From Malachius bipustulatus (taxonomy: Eukaryota > Arthropoda > Insecta > Coleoptera > Melyridae): DNA of 64,000 nucleotides. Of this stretch, positions 47,030 to 57,999 are shown piece by piece (position 1 is the stretch's first letter; each line of letters opens with the position of its first letter). The stretch covers positions 77,992,186 through 78,056,185 of the forward strand of contig OU342630.1 in the NCBI GenBank assembly GCA_910589415.1, given 5' to 3'. The translations under genes and the position numbers were made by a program. A model generated the notes under the pieces. It was not told where the DNA came from. It saw only the letters and a list, made by a program, of their open reading frames with translations, and did not search any database.

Positions 47030-48524
47030 TAATTTTTAACATGTACGCCTAGCTACAAATGATCAAAATGATGAGAAAAATTATAATTTTATTCCTTCAG
47101 ATTGAAGAGTAGGTTACATTTTTTGTAAATCACTCAGATATATCTTTTTTTTAGACATGAATGACAAATAATCTAAGAATCAAAGAAATTGCTGTAAAAT
47201 ACTTATTTCCTCTAACTGTACGAATATGCAAACGAATTCACTTGGGTCACATCCCCTTGTAGGGGGGGGGGGAGATACAATAGTATCGGCCCTCAATTTG
47301 ATATGAAAAATAAAAGTAACTTCCTGCTGGAGACATATTAAGGAAACATGCTATGTACTTAGTGTAAATATTTTTTAATTATTTAATGATTCTATATCTT
47401 TTTTTTCGCAAATATTAAAGGAGTAATCGAATAGTCTCAGAATCGTGGCGACACTGCTTGCATATTGAAATTACCTGATTGATTGCTGCAATCCCTGATT
47501 TCAGTATTATTTTGGTCTTGATCCTGAATTAATTCTGAAAGAGGGCAAGGTTGGCTTTCATCTAAAAGCTTTATTCGTTCCATCAATAAATTAGCATTAC
47601 TCAAATCAGACTGACCTTTGAATAAAATGGAATGAATACCACAGTATGATTACTGGTGACACTGTTAATAGAATAATAACTATTGATGGATGATTACTTA
47701 TGGCTTTTAAATTATTGTCACAATTATGAAAAATCGGAATTACAATTTGCTATGAAAGAAAGACAATGACTTCAATGTGTCGTCGAGAACTTTTTATTTA
47801 CCTACCTACTTCGATTATTAATTATCAGAATATTATTTTGATTATTTTGATCATGTAAAAAAATTATTGCGTTAGATATGTGAACCAAGTTCCTCTTGTC
47901 TTGTAAAAGGTACCCGGTACCGTTTTGACTAACGGGTCGAAACAAAAAAAAACTATCGAACAAATATTTACATGAAAAATTGTATTAACCATTTTTATAT
48001 TGAACCAAGGGTGATACAATCAAGACAGAATAATAAATTTTGTTATTTTAATAGCCACCTGTCAAATTTACAAGAGTTTACAAGATAAAAAGTCATGGCT
48101 GGATCTCCATCATAGCTTAGAAAATTACTCGACTTTAGAGCAAAAAATCGTGAGTCCCTGATCGAATTAAACAGCGAAAGCGCAAACCGATGGGCGTTGA
48201 ACGTTGGCGGGACAAGCGGTACCGTGACCGCAAAAAAAAAAATGAAAAAAAAAAATTGTCCCCTGATGCGAACTTTACGGCGAAAAAAATTTAATTAAAA
48301 TTTAAACTTTTTAAAACTATATGTATAAAAGAAAATTATAAAAATGACTATGCAATAAATAGCAGATTAATAAGTAATATAGCCTTATCATAGGGATTTA
48401 GTCTGATTATAATGATCTGATCGCTATTATGTAGAGTATTTATTAGCATACTTACTTATGTTTGTTTAGTAGGTACTAAACTTCACAAAGCAATTTTGTG
48501 AAGAGAGTTATTAAAAGTATTATT
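47030..48524. other. Spacer (besides the - strand exon 47475-47615)
   Basis: On the - strand 48136-48059 is another open splice-bounded stretch (SSNFLSYDGDPAMTFYLVNS) but its phase does not fit exon 47615-47475. Elsewhere nothing was recognised; an A-rich run lies at 48230-48260. Confidence 0.3.
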
Positions 48525-49139
48525 GTTAGTGAAGAGATTATAGAACATAAATCCACAAAAAATAATTCTAGGGGTGCAGCACCCCCCTCCCCAACCTAGC
48601 CCATTTTGCAAAACAAGTCTTTTTTGCTTACGAGTATAACAGGTTATCCGTTGGATATAGCGAGAAATACTTATTTTTGGTATTTTTAATGGGCACGAAT
48701 TTTTATTTATTTGAAATTTTTGGCGCGCAGCTTCTAGAAAAACCGAAATTACTCGAAAATCAAATAACCTATGAAGAAAAATCGAAATGGGTTTTGAAGG
48801 CGACATAAACTACTACATTTTTGTCATTTTCATTGTTTATGAATGAGTTTTAATATATAAATATTACAACATTGTACAATACTTGTCTGTTGGTTTTTGC
48901 TATTTTAATTATTTTTTGCAGGCCTTATAAAAATAATTGAAATCAATATAATGTTATAGTTCATCTTTTAGGTCAAGGTCTTACCTCAATAATGAAAAAT
49001 TTGAAAAATAAAAAAAATACATTTTGCGATTTTACCAGCATATTAAAGTTAGCCAGATTTTGGAAAATTTGTTATTATTTCCTAAAAATTAAAAAAAGAC
49101 CAAAACAAATTTAAAATGTAGCTATTTTTTTAAGTACAC
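48525..49139. repeat. Family I repeat, copy 2
   Basis: Direct-orientation match to 16610-17300: AGTGAAGAGATTATAGAACA, then GGTTATCCGTTGGATATA and CTTCTAGAAAAACCGAAATT. The right inverted arm is missing. Confidence 0.65.
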
Positions 49140-49142
49140 TTA

Positions 49143-49291
49143 TGCCCGTATTCACAAACGATAATTTCCTAAATAATTACGTAATCAATTATACCCATCT
49201 CACTCTATTGCAAAAAAACTGCATATCTCCATCTCACTCATTTAATTAATTACGTAATTATTTAGGAAATTATCGTTTGTGAATACGGGCA
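49143..49291. mobile_element. Harbinger-like MITE, copy 2 (near-perfect, TTA duplication)
   Basis: 149-bp element starting TGCCCGTATTCACAAACGAT and ending with its complement, flanked by TTA on both sides (49140-49142, 49292-49294). Arms of about 43 bp (through CCTAAATAATTACGTAAT) are almost perfect. Same family as 14905-15061. TWA duplications fit PIF/Harbinger. Confidence 0.88.
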
Positions 49292-49357
49292 TTACTGTGT
49301 AATGGTGTCTTAATGGCAATTTAGTGTTTGGACTAAACAGTTTCTTAATAAAGAATT

Positions 49358-49692
49358 ATACAGGGTGTTGATTTTCAAAACGGGCCATAGGGAATAGAGC
49401 ATATTATAGCATTAACCCATTTTTAAATAGAACCCGACTTTATTATTACCTACTGACTTATAAAGTTTTATTATTGGATTGTCAAAACGTAGAAACGTCA
49501 TTATTGTTTAGGCAAGGCATGCTATTTTTGATTAAACATTAACAATTAGTTGAATTTTTACTGAAGAATTGACACCCTGTATCTTGAAAAATATGCATTT
49601 TCGGACCCATGTTTATTTGAACTTTTCTTCTTAAAATCACTCAAGGAAGCACCCCTTGGAGTTTGGCACCGTACTTAACTAACACCCTGTAC
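49358..49692. repeat. Composite foldback piece with family C right arm
   Basis: Starts TTATACAGGGTGTTGATTTT. From 49571 to 49692 it copies the right arm of 8863-9419 almost exactly (GACACCCTGTATCTTG to TTAACTAACACCCTGTA). Confidence 0.7.
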
Positions 49693-49705
49693 ATATAATA
49701 ATTTG

Positions 49706-49934
49706 CCTTACAGCCAATATTATAAACGCTCATTAGGCTAACGGGCAGATTTCTGTGCTTGTTTTTGAAGCTAATATCGACGTCAAATGACTTTTATTAA
49801 CATTTTTGTAGTCATTTTCATGACAAGAATAGATAAATTTAAAGAATGTCCACTTAGACTCGATACCTTCTTCAAAATAGCCACAGAAATCTGTCCGTTA
49901 ACTTAATGAGCTTTTATAATACCTGCGCCGTTAG
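49706..49934. mobile_element. MITE family H, copy 1
   Basis: Ends CTTACAGCCAATATTATAAA and (complement) CTAACGGCGCAGGTATTATA form inverted repeats, with the CTCATTA..AACGGGCAGATTTCTG subterminal arms also inverted. The second copy is at 55123-55346. Confidence 0.75.
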
Positions 49935-49953
49935 TCTTTTTTGTTATTTTTAG

Positions 49954-50153
49954 GAAATAATACTAAATTGGATAACCTTAATATGCTGGTAAAATTTCAA
50001 AATGTAATTTTTCTATGGGCTGTATTTAACAGTGTACCAAATTTTCCCAATCTTTTCCAACAAAAAATACTTTCGTTTCCCAAAAATACTAAACGCTCAC
50101 CAAAATTAAGAAAATATAATATAATCTGTAATTGTATTCCGAAAAAACAATAA
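49954..50153 (+). other. Candidate terminal exon of an unknown gene
   Basis: An acceptor-like TTTTTTGTTATTTTTAG is followed by a 65-codon open frame (NNTKLDNLNMLVKFQNVIFL, then basic KNTKRSPKLRK) ending in TAA that overlaps AATAAA (50150-50155). Phase fits a one-base carry-over as at 46577. A possible internal donor (GTAAAA) lies at 49989. Unrecognised, may be chance. Confidence 0.25.
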
Positions 50154-50661
50154 AAAATGAAGAAAAAAACAGTTCAGAAGTTTTTTACGAGACAAAAAAA
50201 CATGCTCTATACAATGCATATTGAAATTTAGCCATTTTCAGCTAATATTAGAAGCCATTTACTTTTTATTGACAAAGTAGGTAACCATGTTAGGGTGACA
50301 GGAATCACTCCGTATAAATGCTGTTCATGCATTTATGGAAATTAGGTTGGGTCAATTTTTAACAAATCTCGGCCTAAAGATTTAGATTTTAAACGGCTCG
50401 ATTTTTCTCAAATGCGATCCGAGACCCTCGTTATGAATATCTTACTCCCACAAACATTTTAGTCCCCTAGATTGAAAACTGTGAGCTGGAATGAGGGACA
50501 AGAATGGTTTCTTTCGAATTTTGAAGGGACATCCCGTGTAAGTAACGAGACCTTAGGATACTTTTTTTAACGAAAATCGAAAATCCTTAAGAAGTTCTAG
50601 AATACTGCAAAATGTTTTTGCAAATAGGAGGCCACTGTGGAGTTTTAAAATTATTTTAAGG
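50154..50661. repeat. Family E-related fragment
   Basis: Contains pieces like those of 34318-36480: CGATTTTTCTCAAATGCGAT, CTTACTCCCACAAACATTTT, GATTGAAAACTGTGAGCTG and GGGACATCCCGTGTAAGTAA. Diverged, no clear ends. Confidence 0.5.
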
Positions 50662-51245
50662 TATACAGGCTGACCCAGTATCCTTGTATGCCATATAACT
50701 TTGTTATTTAAAATAGGACATCTTGCTTATTATTATTATTATATTTTTACATTGTCTGAGAAAATTCCGTAATATTGGTTTTAAAATTTGAAGTTTCTAC
50801 GATTAATTTATGAGTAATAATAAGAAATGAAAATTGTCACTTTTTGATTTCCAAAGTTTTTACAACGAAAATGGCTCAAGATATCCGGAAAAGGGCTTAC
50901 ATGTTCCTATCTTAATTTCTCATATTGTGATATTCTATCATGTAACTGCAATTTTTGTACAGGGTGAAGATAATTATTAGATTTTTCGCCACCCTGTAAA
51001 CCACTTTTATCCAGACAATAGGATACCGAATGAAAAGCTAAGACAGGGGAATGTAAGTCGTTTTTCGACGAGTCGCTTTAAATGTGTGTTAATAGGTAAC
51101 TCATAAATTAGTCAATACAAACTTCAACTTTAAAAATCATTCTTTCTGAATTGTCTCATAAAATCTGAAAATGAAATAGCAAACAGGGTGTCTTATTTAA
51201 AATAAGAACTTTGCATGGCGTACAACGATATTGGGTTACCTTTAT
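50662..51245. mobile_element. Foldback family J
   Basis: The left arm (TATACAGGCTGACCCAGTAT, CTTGTATGCCATATAACTTT, ATTTAAAATAGGACATCTTG) is matched in reverse complement at 51180-51245 (CAGGGTGTCTTATTTAAAAT, CATGGCGTACAACGATATTG). Centre near 50955. Confidence 0.65.
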
Positions 51246-51693
51246 ATCTGCAAATTATTTTACAACTGCACTTCAGCCTCTCATTTGCAAAAACATTTCG
51301 TTCATATCGGTAACATTATCGAAGTTGGCGTAATCAATTTCTTCCATATTAATAATAACTCACCCTGTATAGAGAGATTTTCAAAACTAGGTAAAAGAAA
51401 TCTTTATTTTTAAATAATATTATATCGATCGTTATTCATATAATTAATTTTCTACACACATGCAGACTTACCTTTTTGGATGTGTAATTATGCAATGCCT
51501 TGACCTGATTGAATAATATGAAAGCGTTACGTTTATAAGAACAATATCATTGCTTTATGCACATCTAAATATCGAAGATGAATGACCCTTGATAAAAATA
51601 CCGTGCAAAATATTTTTAACTTCTGAACTTTTTGAATTTCGCAGCCCGCATAATCATCAGTGTGACCTGATTTCACAATGTACTTTTTTGCAG

Positions 51694-51842
51694 ATTCAGA
51701 ATCAGATGGCTGTAATATAGCTGACAGTAAAACGGATACAACTGAAATTGAAAACAATTTAAATAGATCTTCGTCAGAAAAATCTGAGAAGAATGCTAAA
51801 GACTTCAGCTTGAACAACTTCGATGGTGAGAAGCAATGCCAA
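51694..51842 (+). CDS. Candidate internal exon, acidic/serine/asparagine-rich
   Basis: Acceptor ACTTTTTTGCAG and donor CAA|GTAAGA bound 149 bases with one open frame: SESDGCNIADSKTDTTEIEN, then NRSSSEKSEKNAKDFSLNNF. The other two frames have stops. Splice sites are strong and the composition is that of a disordered protein region. It cannot be tied to a known family. The end phase (0) does not match the acidic frame of the terminal exon at 54589, so an exon between them may be missing, or both are alternative ends. Confidence 0.45.
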
Positions 51843-52006
51843 GTAAGAATATGATACGTTTTTTCCTTAAATATATTTTTCTTACAGACTTCCTGGCATT
51901 TAAAAATATACTTCGGATAGTCTGATTTATTCTAATTACAGAAGATATCTATTTTTAGGTAATTTTTTCGCAAATCTAATGATTTTCATGGAAAAAATTC
52001 TAAATT

Positions 52007-52030
52007 CATTCTAAAATATATTTTAGAATG
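52007..52030. repeat. Perfect 24-base palindrome
   Basis: CATTCTAAAATA followed by its exact complement TATTTTAGAATG. Confidence 0.9.
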
Positions 52031-54040
52031 CAGGAACGGCTGTAAGAAAAAAGTTAAAAACTAGTTTTTTGACACCCTCTTCTAGGAGTCGTATGTCACT
52101 GTTATAGGAGAGAGATGACTGATTTATTTTCATTTGAAAAACCTGCTTAATTTTCAGCAAGGAATCATCCCCTAAATTATTTTCACATATTAATTTACAC
52201 CTTGGATATACCTAATAGTAATAATAATCACTTCTCACTTTCTTCAACAACTTATTGTAATTTTTTGGAAACAAATTTCATTTTAAGTAATTCCAGAAAG
52301 AGCTATCAGCGTTTTTTTGGGCCCCTTGCACTTTGTGCACTTTGCACTTTGTGAGCACTATGTGCGCACATTACAACCCGTGGATAATATTATCCTTTAT
52401 GAATAAACATGAAAGAAACTTGAAAAAGCTCAATAAAACCTAAAAATAGTTTCACAAAAAATCCTAAGATTCATTTGCGAAAAGAAGACGAAGAAGTTAT
52501 TTTTTTGAAAAACAAGTGATGCCATACGCCTATTATTCTAATTTACATATGACGCACTTCAAAAATGTTCTTTTAGGACTACCTTTGAAACGGTGATTCA
52601 AAAATAATAAAAATTCTTCTTTTCAATAATAAATATTCGTTTTGTTAGAGAAAAAATTTTGAAAAGCAGAAAATATTCTCCTAAAAAGACTTTTACTTGA
52701 TGAGTAGGGGGTTGTCATTGAAAAAGTTGTTGATGACATCATTGGCCAAAAACCAATTAAGTCATAATGAGTTCAAAAACGTAGCCCGTTTGATTCCACC
52801 TAGAAGAAGGCAGGGCAAGAATAATAGACGTCCAGCCGCAATTATAGCTCATTCTGTCAGATTCAGCTCGTTATTCCTCGTATCACCTTAGAATCAGACT
52901 TTTGTTATATACAGGATTACTCACGATGTAGATACGGGACGGACGATTATAGCTACGTCCCTTTATTTTAAGAAAATTTTCTTTTTGAAAAGGATACAGA
53001 CCCATTGAAAGGACATTCTAAAATTAAAATTATATTCATAATGTACAGAGTGTCCAAAAATATGAAACATATCAAAGTTATGTTTTTTTTTTAATGGCAT
53101 GCTCCTATGTTTTTGCATTTTTTGATTGTCCGAGAAGTGAAAATAAGAATGGTTCTCACAGTTGGTGTTTAGTTGAGTATTCAGATTCGAAATTTTTTTA
53201 ATCGCGCTCGGTACAGGCTGCACAGACCGAAGCGGTAGTGGCGCCCCACCCTGTATACTAGATTCGTCGCATCATTTTGGAATATTATTCCTAGCGTAGT
53301 GTTTCCTGAGGAACCTGAGGACGTTATCTTCACTCATACACCGCTCTCAGAGCGACATAGGGATCCAGCTGCAGTGACTGTCTATTTTTATTTAAGAAAA
53401 TGTTATACATCAAAAGATAAAAGAATTATGAGTTTTGTTCGAAACTTTATGTAGAATATAACTGAAAATAATGCAAAAAAAAAGGTTGTAGGTGTAACGG
53501 ATGTAATATATTTAATTCCAGTTTATCTAATAATAATTTTTTATTATCAAAGCTTGCGTAATATTAATTATAAATTTAAATTATTCAATTTTACTAAAGT
53601 ATGTTTAGATACCTAATTAATTAAAGAACAGTAAAATATTTTAGAAAATTTATCGTTGGAAAAAACTTATAATAAAAAATTTATTATACGTTCAAATATG
53701 AGGTAAAGAGAAATGCAAAAATTTTCAATTCTGTTTTGGCCTTTGTTGAATCAAAAAGCTAGTATCCATATTTATTTAAATTTGGTTAATTTTTTTACTT
53801 AGGTAGCATTCACTTATTTTACTTTTTAAACTTTATATCTATAAAAAGTCTTTGGTATTTAATTTCAGAGTTTACAGATTGTGGCATTGCATAATTGGAA
53901 TCTGAAAATTGAAATTTGAGTATGCCAAAGCAACAGGGGCCTTTTGAACATCGAAAAATCGCGACTTTGGAGAAATATACAGCTCACAAAAAGTATAGAA
54001 ATCTCCTAAAACCTAGTTTTAGGAGCTATAGGCTATAATA
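52031..54040. other. Spacer with short repeats and one foldback fragment
   Basis: TTGCACTTTGTGCACTTTGC-type tandem at 52327-52352. A frame at 52697-52891 reads HNEFKNVARLIPPRRRQGKN, which looks like a scrap of a coding sequence I cannot name. From 52911 to 53258 there are ATACAGGATTACTCACGATG and CCCACCCTGTATAC ends of a further foldback-like piece. Confidence 0.35.
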
Positions 54041-54362
54041 CAGGTGTCCCAGCTTATTCAAAGCGGTCTCTGTAGGCCAAACGATCACGGTACAGTCATA
54101 ATTATGCGTCTATCTTTCTCTCGTAAGTACTTCCAGTCTTACGCGCATGTCCGAGAATTGAACACACCTACAAGCGCGCATCAGATTCGACTGATTCGAC
54201 AACCAGTACGTGACGCTTGCGTACAACGGTCGAGTACTCTGAAATAGAGATAGTCGTTTGCTGTCTCACTCAGTCCGTGACACGTCCACTTACGGGCGCT
54301 AGCAATATAGAAGTATCAGATATGTGATATAGCACGACGCGCGCTTAGCTGACAACCCTGTA
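54041..54362. mobile_element. GC-rich MITE with TACAGGTGTCCCAGCT ends
   Basis: Starts TACAGGTGTCCCAGCTTA and ends AGCTGACAACCCTGTATA, loosely inverted. The interior is GC-rich and CpG-rich against its AT-rich surroundings. It does not fold along its whole length like the other families. Confidence 0.55.
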
Positions 54363-54588
54363 TAAAGATGTAAATTTTTTATATTATGTATCCTATTTCT
54401 CTATAATAATTATTAACAGGCAAACTATTCTGGTGAAAACTTCACTGAAACTTTTACTTGGGAGAATTTTTTATTAACACTGTGTATGTGTATGTATATG
54501 TTCATGAATACGACTATTATTATGTTTAAACCTTAACTACCTTAATCATTATAAAAAATAATAGAACCATATATTTATGTCTATTTAG

Positions 54589-54692
54589 GTATTAGACCTT
54601 CAGAGGATGACTCAGAAAACAGTAGTGGGGCGAATAGCAATTCAAAGCATAATAATTATGTTTGTGTCAATAGAATGAAATATTTCACGTAA
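54589..54692 (+). CDS. Candidate terminal exon, acidic
   Basis: Acceptor TTTATGTCTATTTAG, then an open frame (after two bases) reading IRPSEDDSENSSGANSNSK and ending YVCVNRMKYFT with TAA at 54690. Composition resembles exon 51694-51842, suggesting one gene. In phase 0 the same exon would read VLDLQRMTQKTVVGRI to a TGA at 54676, so the frame is not settled. AATAAA follows at about 54803. No family recognised. Confidence 0.42.
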
Positions 54693-55049
54693 AACACAGT
54701 TTACAGTTAGGTATACTTAGGTATTTTGAAACTTTATTTTTCTAATGTAAGTAAGCAGTGGAATCAATGAATTAAATGATGGAAAGAATCCCTATTGTTC
54801 AGGTAATAAATAGATAATTCAAATTTAAATAACACTATAAATAACAATATATAGGCTATATATAGGCATATAGGCTATATAGGCATTGCGTTAATATAAA
54901 TCAATATAATTTCCTAGCAGTTTCGAATTTGTTGAAGTTTTGTCTTTGGAAAAGCACTTTGACTTACAGGTTATTGAAACTAAGCACAATAACTTCAAAC
55001 AAAATCTAGTGCATTAACATTAAACAAAACAACTGAAATCGTGCCTTGT
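54693..55049. repeat. TATAGGC minisatellite and AT-rich spacer
   Basis: ATATAGGCTATATATAGGCATATAGGCTATATAGGC repeats lie around 54848-54885. Nothing else seen. Confidence 0.6.
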
Positions 55050-55618
55050 TATACAGAGTTTCCCAGAACAAAGGGGACAAACTTCTAGGGTAAAATATTT
55101 ACTTGATTTTAAGACAAAAAGTCTTACAGCCAGTATTATAAAGGCTCATTTTAACGGGAAGATTTCTGTAGCTGTTTCTGAAGAAGGTATCGACTCTATG
55201 TGGAAAATATGGCAATTTAGTTATTCTTGGCATGAAAGGGATTACAAAAATGTCAATAAAAGTAAGTTGAGGTCGATATTAGCTTTAAAAATAGTCACAG
55301 AAATCTGCCTGTTAATTTAGTGACCTTTTATAATACTGGCTGTTAGTGAACCTAAACTCTAAATTGATCAATGTTCCATAAAAAATCATTTTGTAGAACT
55401 CGAAAACGGCTGGATTATTTTTTTATATTTTTTTGTGCTGTTTTTCTATTATTAAAGTCTAATAATAACAGCAATAATTAAATGTAACTTGAACAGGGGA
55501 CGTACGGTAGATAGGGGTTCAACTTGTGTAATCCCCAATGTATATGCCACTGGATGAATTCTTGTTTTACATATTCTACCTTAGAAGTTTGTCCCCTTTA
55601 TTCTAGGACATCCTGTAT
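55050..55618. mobile_element. Foldback element F with nested MITE
   Basis: Left TATACAGAGTTTCCCAGAAC and AAAGGGGACAAACTTCTA; right TTAGAAGTTTGTCCCCTTTA and GGACATCCTGTAT. Inverted ends enclose a MITE of family H (55123-55346). Confidence 0.75.
55123..55346. mobile_element. MITE family H, copy 2 (nested)
   Basis: CTTACAGCCAGTATTATAAA..GGCTCATTTTAACGG against ..TAATTTAGTGACC and TTTATAATACTGGCTGTTAG. 224 bp. It is inserted near the left arm of foldback F. Confidence 0.8.
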
Positions 55619-56500
55619 GGCACTATACTGTTGGAAACACCATTTAATATAAAGAGTTAGTTGGCATAAAATACGGCCAGAATTAGTCAAAAATGTAATA
55701 GAAAAGTCTACTACTATTATCAAGACTCAAGACCAAGAAACTTACATAATCTTACAAACGTTGGCATACAGGGTGTTTCTGTTTTTAATGTCACCCTAGA
55801 TCTTTTCTAGCTGCACGCCACTTTTTTGACACGATAGTCAACTTGAGGCATCTTTTGTGTTATTTTTTCTCGTCTTGGAGCCGAATATATTTGCAAGCCG
55901 CAAGCTGGTGATTATTGTTTGTAACATAATTTGATCTATCGGTAGCAAAAGCGAATTTTGACCTTTTTTCTTGACTAGGGCTTCGAAAATGCGCTCGGGG
56001 ATGCATTTAACGATGACGATTCCGAACTGAAAGTCGTTTTATCCTATGACTCCGAGTGCTCGAAATATAATCGCTGAAAGTTCAAAATGCAAAGACTTTT
56101 TGCAACTTTAAACTTTTTTTTTACGACTTTACGACCCAAACGGATTGTTTTTCAGAGTCATTTTGTATTAGCGAGCCGTTCTCGCACAAAATTATGTGTC
56201 ATTCTGAAGACACTAATTTTTTCAGTAAATTTTTTTCGAATAGCTACAGGAGATACAGGAGATAGCTATTCGAGATACAGGAGAGCGGTCAATTTTCGAG
56301 CAAATATTTTTAGTTGCCCTGAGCACGAGATTACTGTTTGTGCGAAATTCGACCTATCCCTTACAAAAAACGAATTTTGAGGATTTATTTTTTGTTACAT
56401 AAAATTTTCTCGGGGATGTACTTAGATAGAGATTTTGAAGCTGAAAGTCGTTTTATCCTGCGACTCTGCGTTCTCGAGATATATCCGTCAAAATTAGAAT
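55619..56500. repeat. Diverged dispersed repeat, partly repeated at 57270-57500
   Basis: Starts with a CATACAGGGTGTTTCTGTTT end (about 55766). Shares TTTTTTGACACGATAGTCAACTTGAG with TTTTTTGATACGTCCATCAACTTGAG at about 57290, and GAGCACGAGATTACTGTTTG with GAACATGAGATTATTGTTTA. The frames 56087-56380 and 56338-56529 lie in this repeat and are not convincing genes. Confidence 0.5.
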
Positions 56501-56503
56501 ATA

Positions 56504-56909
56504 CAGTGCGCGAGAAAAGTAAGGAATAAATTTTCTAACTTTGTAAAAAAACATTTCGAAAAAATGGTAAAACATGCCAATTGTTATTTTTAAAATGTCA
56601 TTCGGGAAGGTCAAATCGAAAAGTCAAATGGAAAAGTACCGCCGGCGACACCTTGATCGATAGATTTTTTTATACAGAACACAACAAAAGCAAAATTGTT
56701 TAAGTCGAATGACAAAAAATTACGAAGATAATTTTTTAATAATTTCTTTTCGAAGATAGGGTTGCTACCCCTTAGGGGTGACAAGGTGGGGGGTTGACAA
56801 CTACTTTCCCGAATGACAGTTTAAAAATAACAGTTGACATGTTTTTGCAGTTTTTCGAAGGTTTTTTTTTTAAGTTAGAGAATTTATTCCTTACTTTTCT
56901 CGCGCACTG
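56504..56909. mobile_element. Tc1/mariner-type MITE, TA duplication
   Basis: 406-bp palindromic element starting CAGTGCGCGAGAAAAGTAAG and ending with its complement, flanked by TA on both sides. TIRs run about 45 bp and inner arms (ATTGTTATTTTTAAAATGTC / GACAGTTTAAAAATAACAGT) continue. CAGTG ends and TA duplication are typical of Tc1-like elements. Confidence 0.85.
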
Positions 56910-56911
56910 TA

Positions 56912-57504
56912 TAGGAATTGTTTGACTTTAAAAAAAAATTGTCAGCGATTTATTATAAAACTAAGAACCTTGCGGTGCAACTGAATTGTTTTTCCGATGT
57001 TGCAGTTAGCTTTGCACACAGAAAATCACGTCCTCTGTAGAAGGCATCGATTGTTCATTAAAATTTCGATTAGACCCTCAGTAGGTAGATTCACCCCTAG
57101 TACGAGTAGGTACTAGGGGTGAAAAATTTTCGAGATTTTTTTTTTATGTGATATTAATAAAAATCTTAATTCAGACGATATGAATAAGTATGAAAAGTAA
57201 ACACAGAGCTGGAATCGGTACTTCAGATCGGTAACTGTTCCCCTCTTCGAGGAACAGTTCGTTTTTAGAGGGAAGATTTTTATGTATTTTTTTGATACGT
57301 CCATCAACTTGAGACCTCCTATGCGTTTTTTTTTTCACTTCTTTACGTCTAATATCATTTAACAGAAGATGCCGAACATGAGATTATTGTTTATGACAAA
57401 AATCGACCAATCGCTTGACTAAAATAATTTTTTAAGTAGGGCTTTCAGGCAATCGCAAATCCGAAACTGGAAACGATTTCATCTCGAGATTATCAATATT
57501 TAGC
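56912..57504. other. Spacer with a repeat of the 55.8-kb block
   Basis: Contains the second copy of the CAACTTGAG / GAGATTATTGTTT block. AGTACGAGTAGGTACTAGGGG forms a short inverted repeat with the preceding CCCTAGTAC (57095-57118). No gene. Confidence 0.4.
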
Positions 57505-57998
57505 ATACAGGGTAACTAAAAAGTCTGGCAACGGTCCAATAAATCTTTCAGTTTTGAGGTTTGAAAAAAAATGCAATTAAATTAAATTAAATTTTGGAAT
57601 TTAATTTACTTTCTATTGATGATAGAAATACTCCTTGGCTTAACAATGACGATATTGCCTAATTTTTTAAATAGGACACCCTGTAAATTATTTAATTTTA
57701 TTTTCTATTATTATTACTATTTTCAATATTCAAAAACGTTTACATAAAAACGCCTCAAGATATTAGAAAAATGCTAACATGTCCCTATTTAACATCTTCT
57801 TTATTATCAAAATTGAAAATACAATAATATACAAGATGTCCTATTTGAAAAAAATAGACAATATCGTCATTACTAAACCAGGTAACATCCTATCTACTTT
57901 TTTTCATCAATAGAAAGTAAATTAAATTATAAAATTGACATGTTTTTGCATTTTTTTCAACTCAAAACTAAAAGATTTATTCCTAGATGGCCTGTTTA
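57505..57998. mobile_element. Foldback family K
   Basis: Starts CATACAGGGTAACTAAAAAG. Arms share CAATAAATCTTTCAGTTTTGAG / CTCAAAACTAAAAGATTTATT, AATTTACTTTCTATTGATGA / TCATCAATAGAAAGTAAATT and GACGATATTGCC / GACAATATCGTC. Centre near 57740. Confidence 0.75.
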
Positions 57999-57999
57999 T

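Larger units (their letters stand above)
36497..47615 (-). pseudogene. Two-exon 3' end of an unidentified gene, last exon split by the gypsy insertion
   Basis: On the - strand an exon from 47615 to 47475 (acceptor CAAAG, donor GTAATT) is open for 46 codons, reads QSDLSNANLLMERIKLL and then hydrophilic residues, and ends one base into a codon. The next acceptor (TTTTTTACAG) ends at 45504. Its exon runs 45503-45489, is cut by the retrotransposon with its AGTC duplication, and resumes at 36609-36497. The acceptor phase matches. Past the junction the frame reads KDWCAMDPPVFNRDISQENP, then IWLANSISQSATPG and a stop at 36497-36499. I do not recognise the protein, and upstream exons were not found. 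It could be a real gene with an inactivating insertion, a polymorphic insertion allele, or an old gene fragment. Confidence 0.42.

Noticed and set aside
48059..48136. - strand exon reading SSNFLSYDGDPAMTFYLVNS
   Set aside because: Donor phase does not fit the next candidate exon; open stretch is short enough to be chance.
56087..56529. 97- and 63-residue frames
   Set aside because: They lie in a dispersed repeat with a diverged copy at 57.3 kb; no motif and no splice context.
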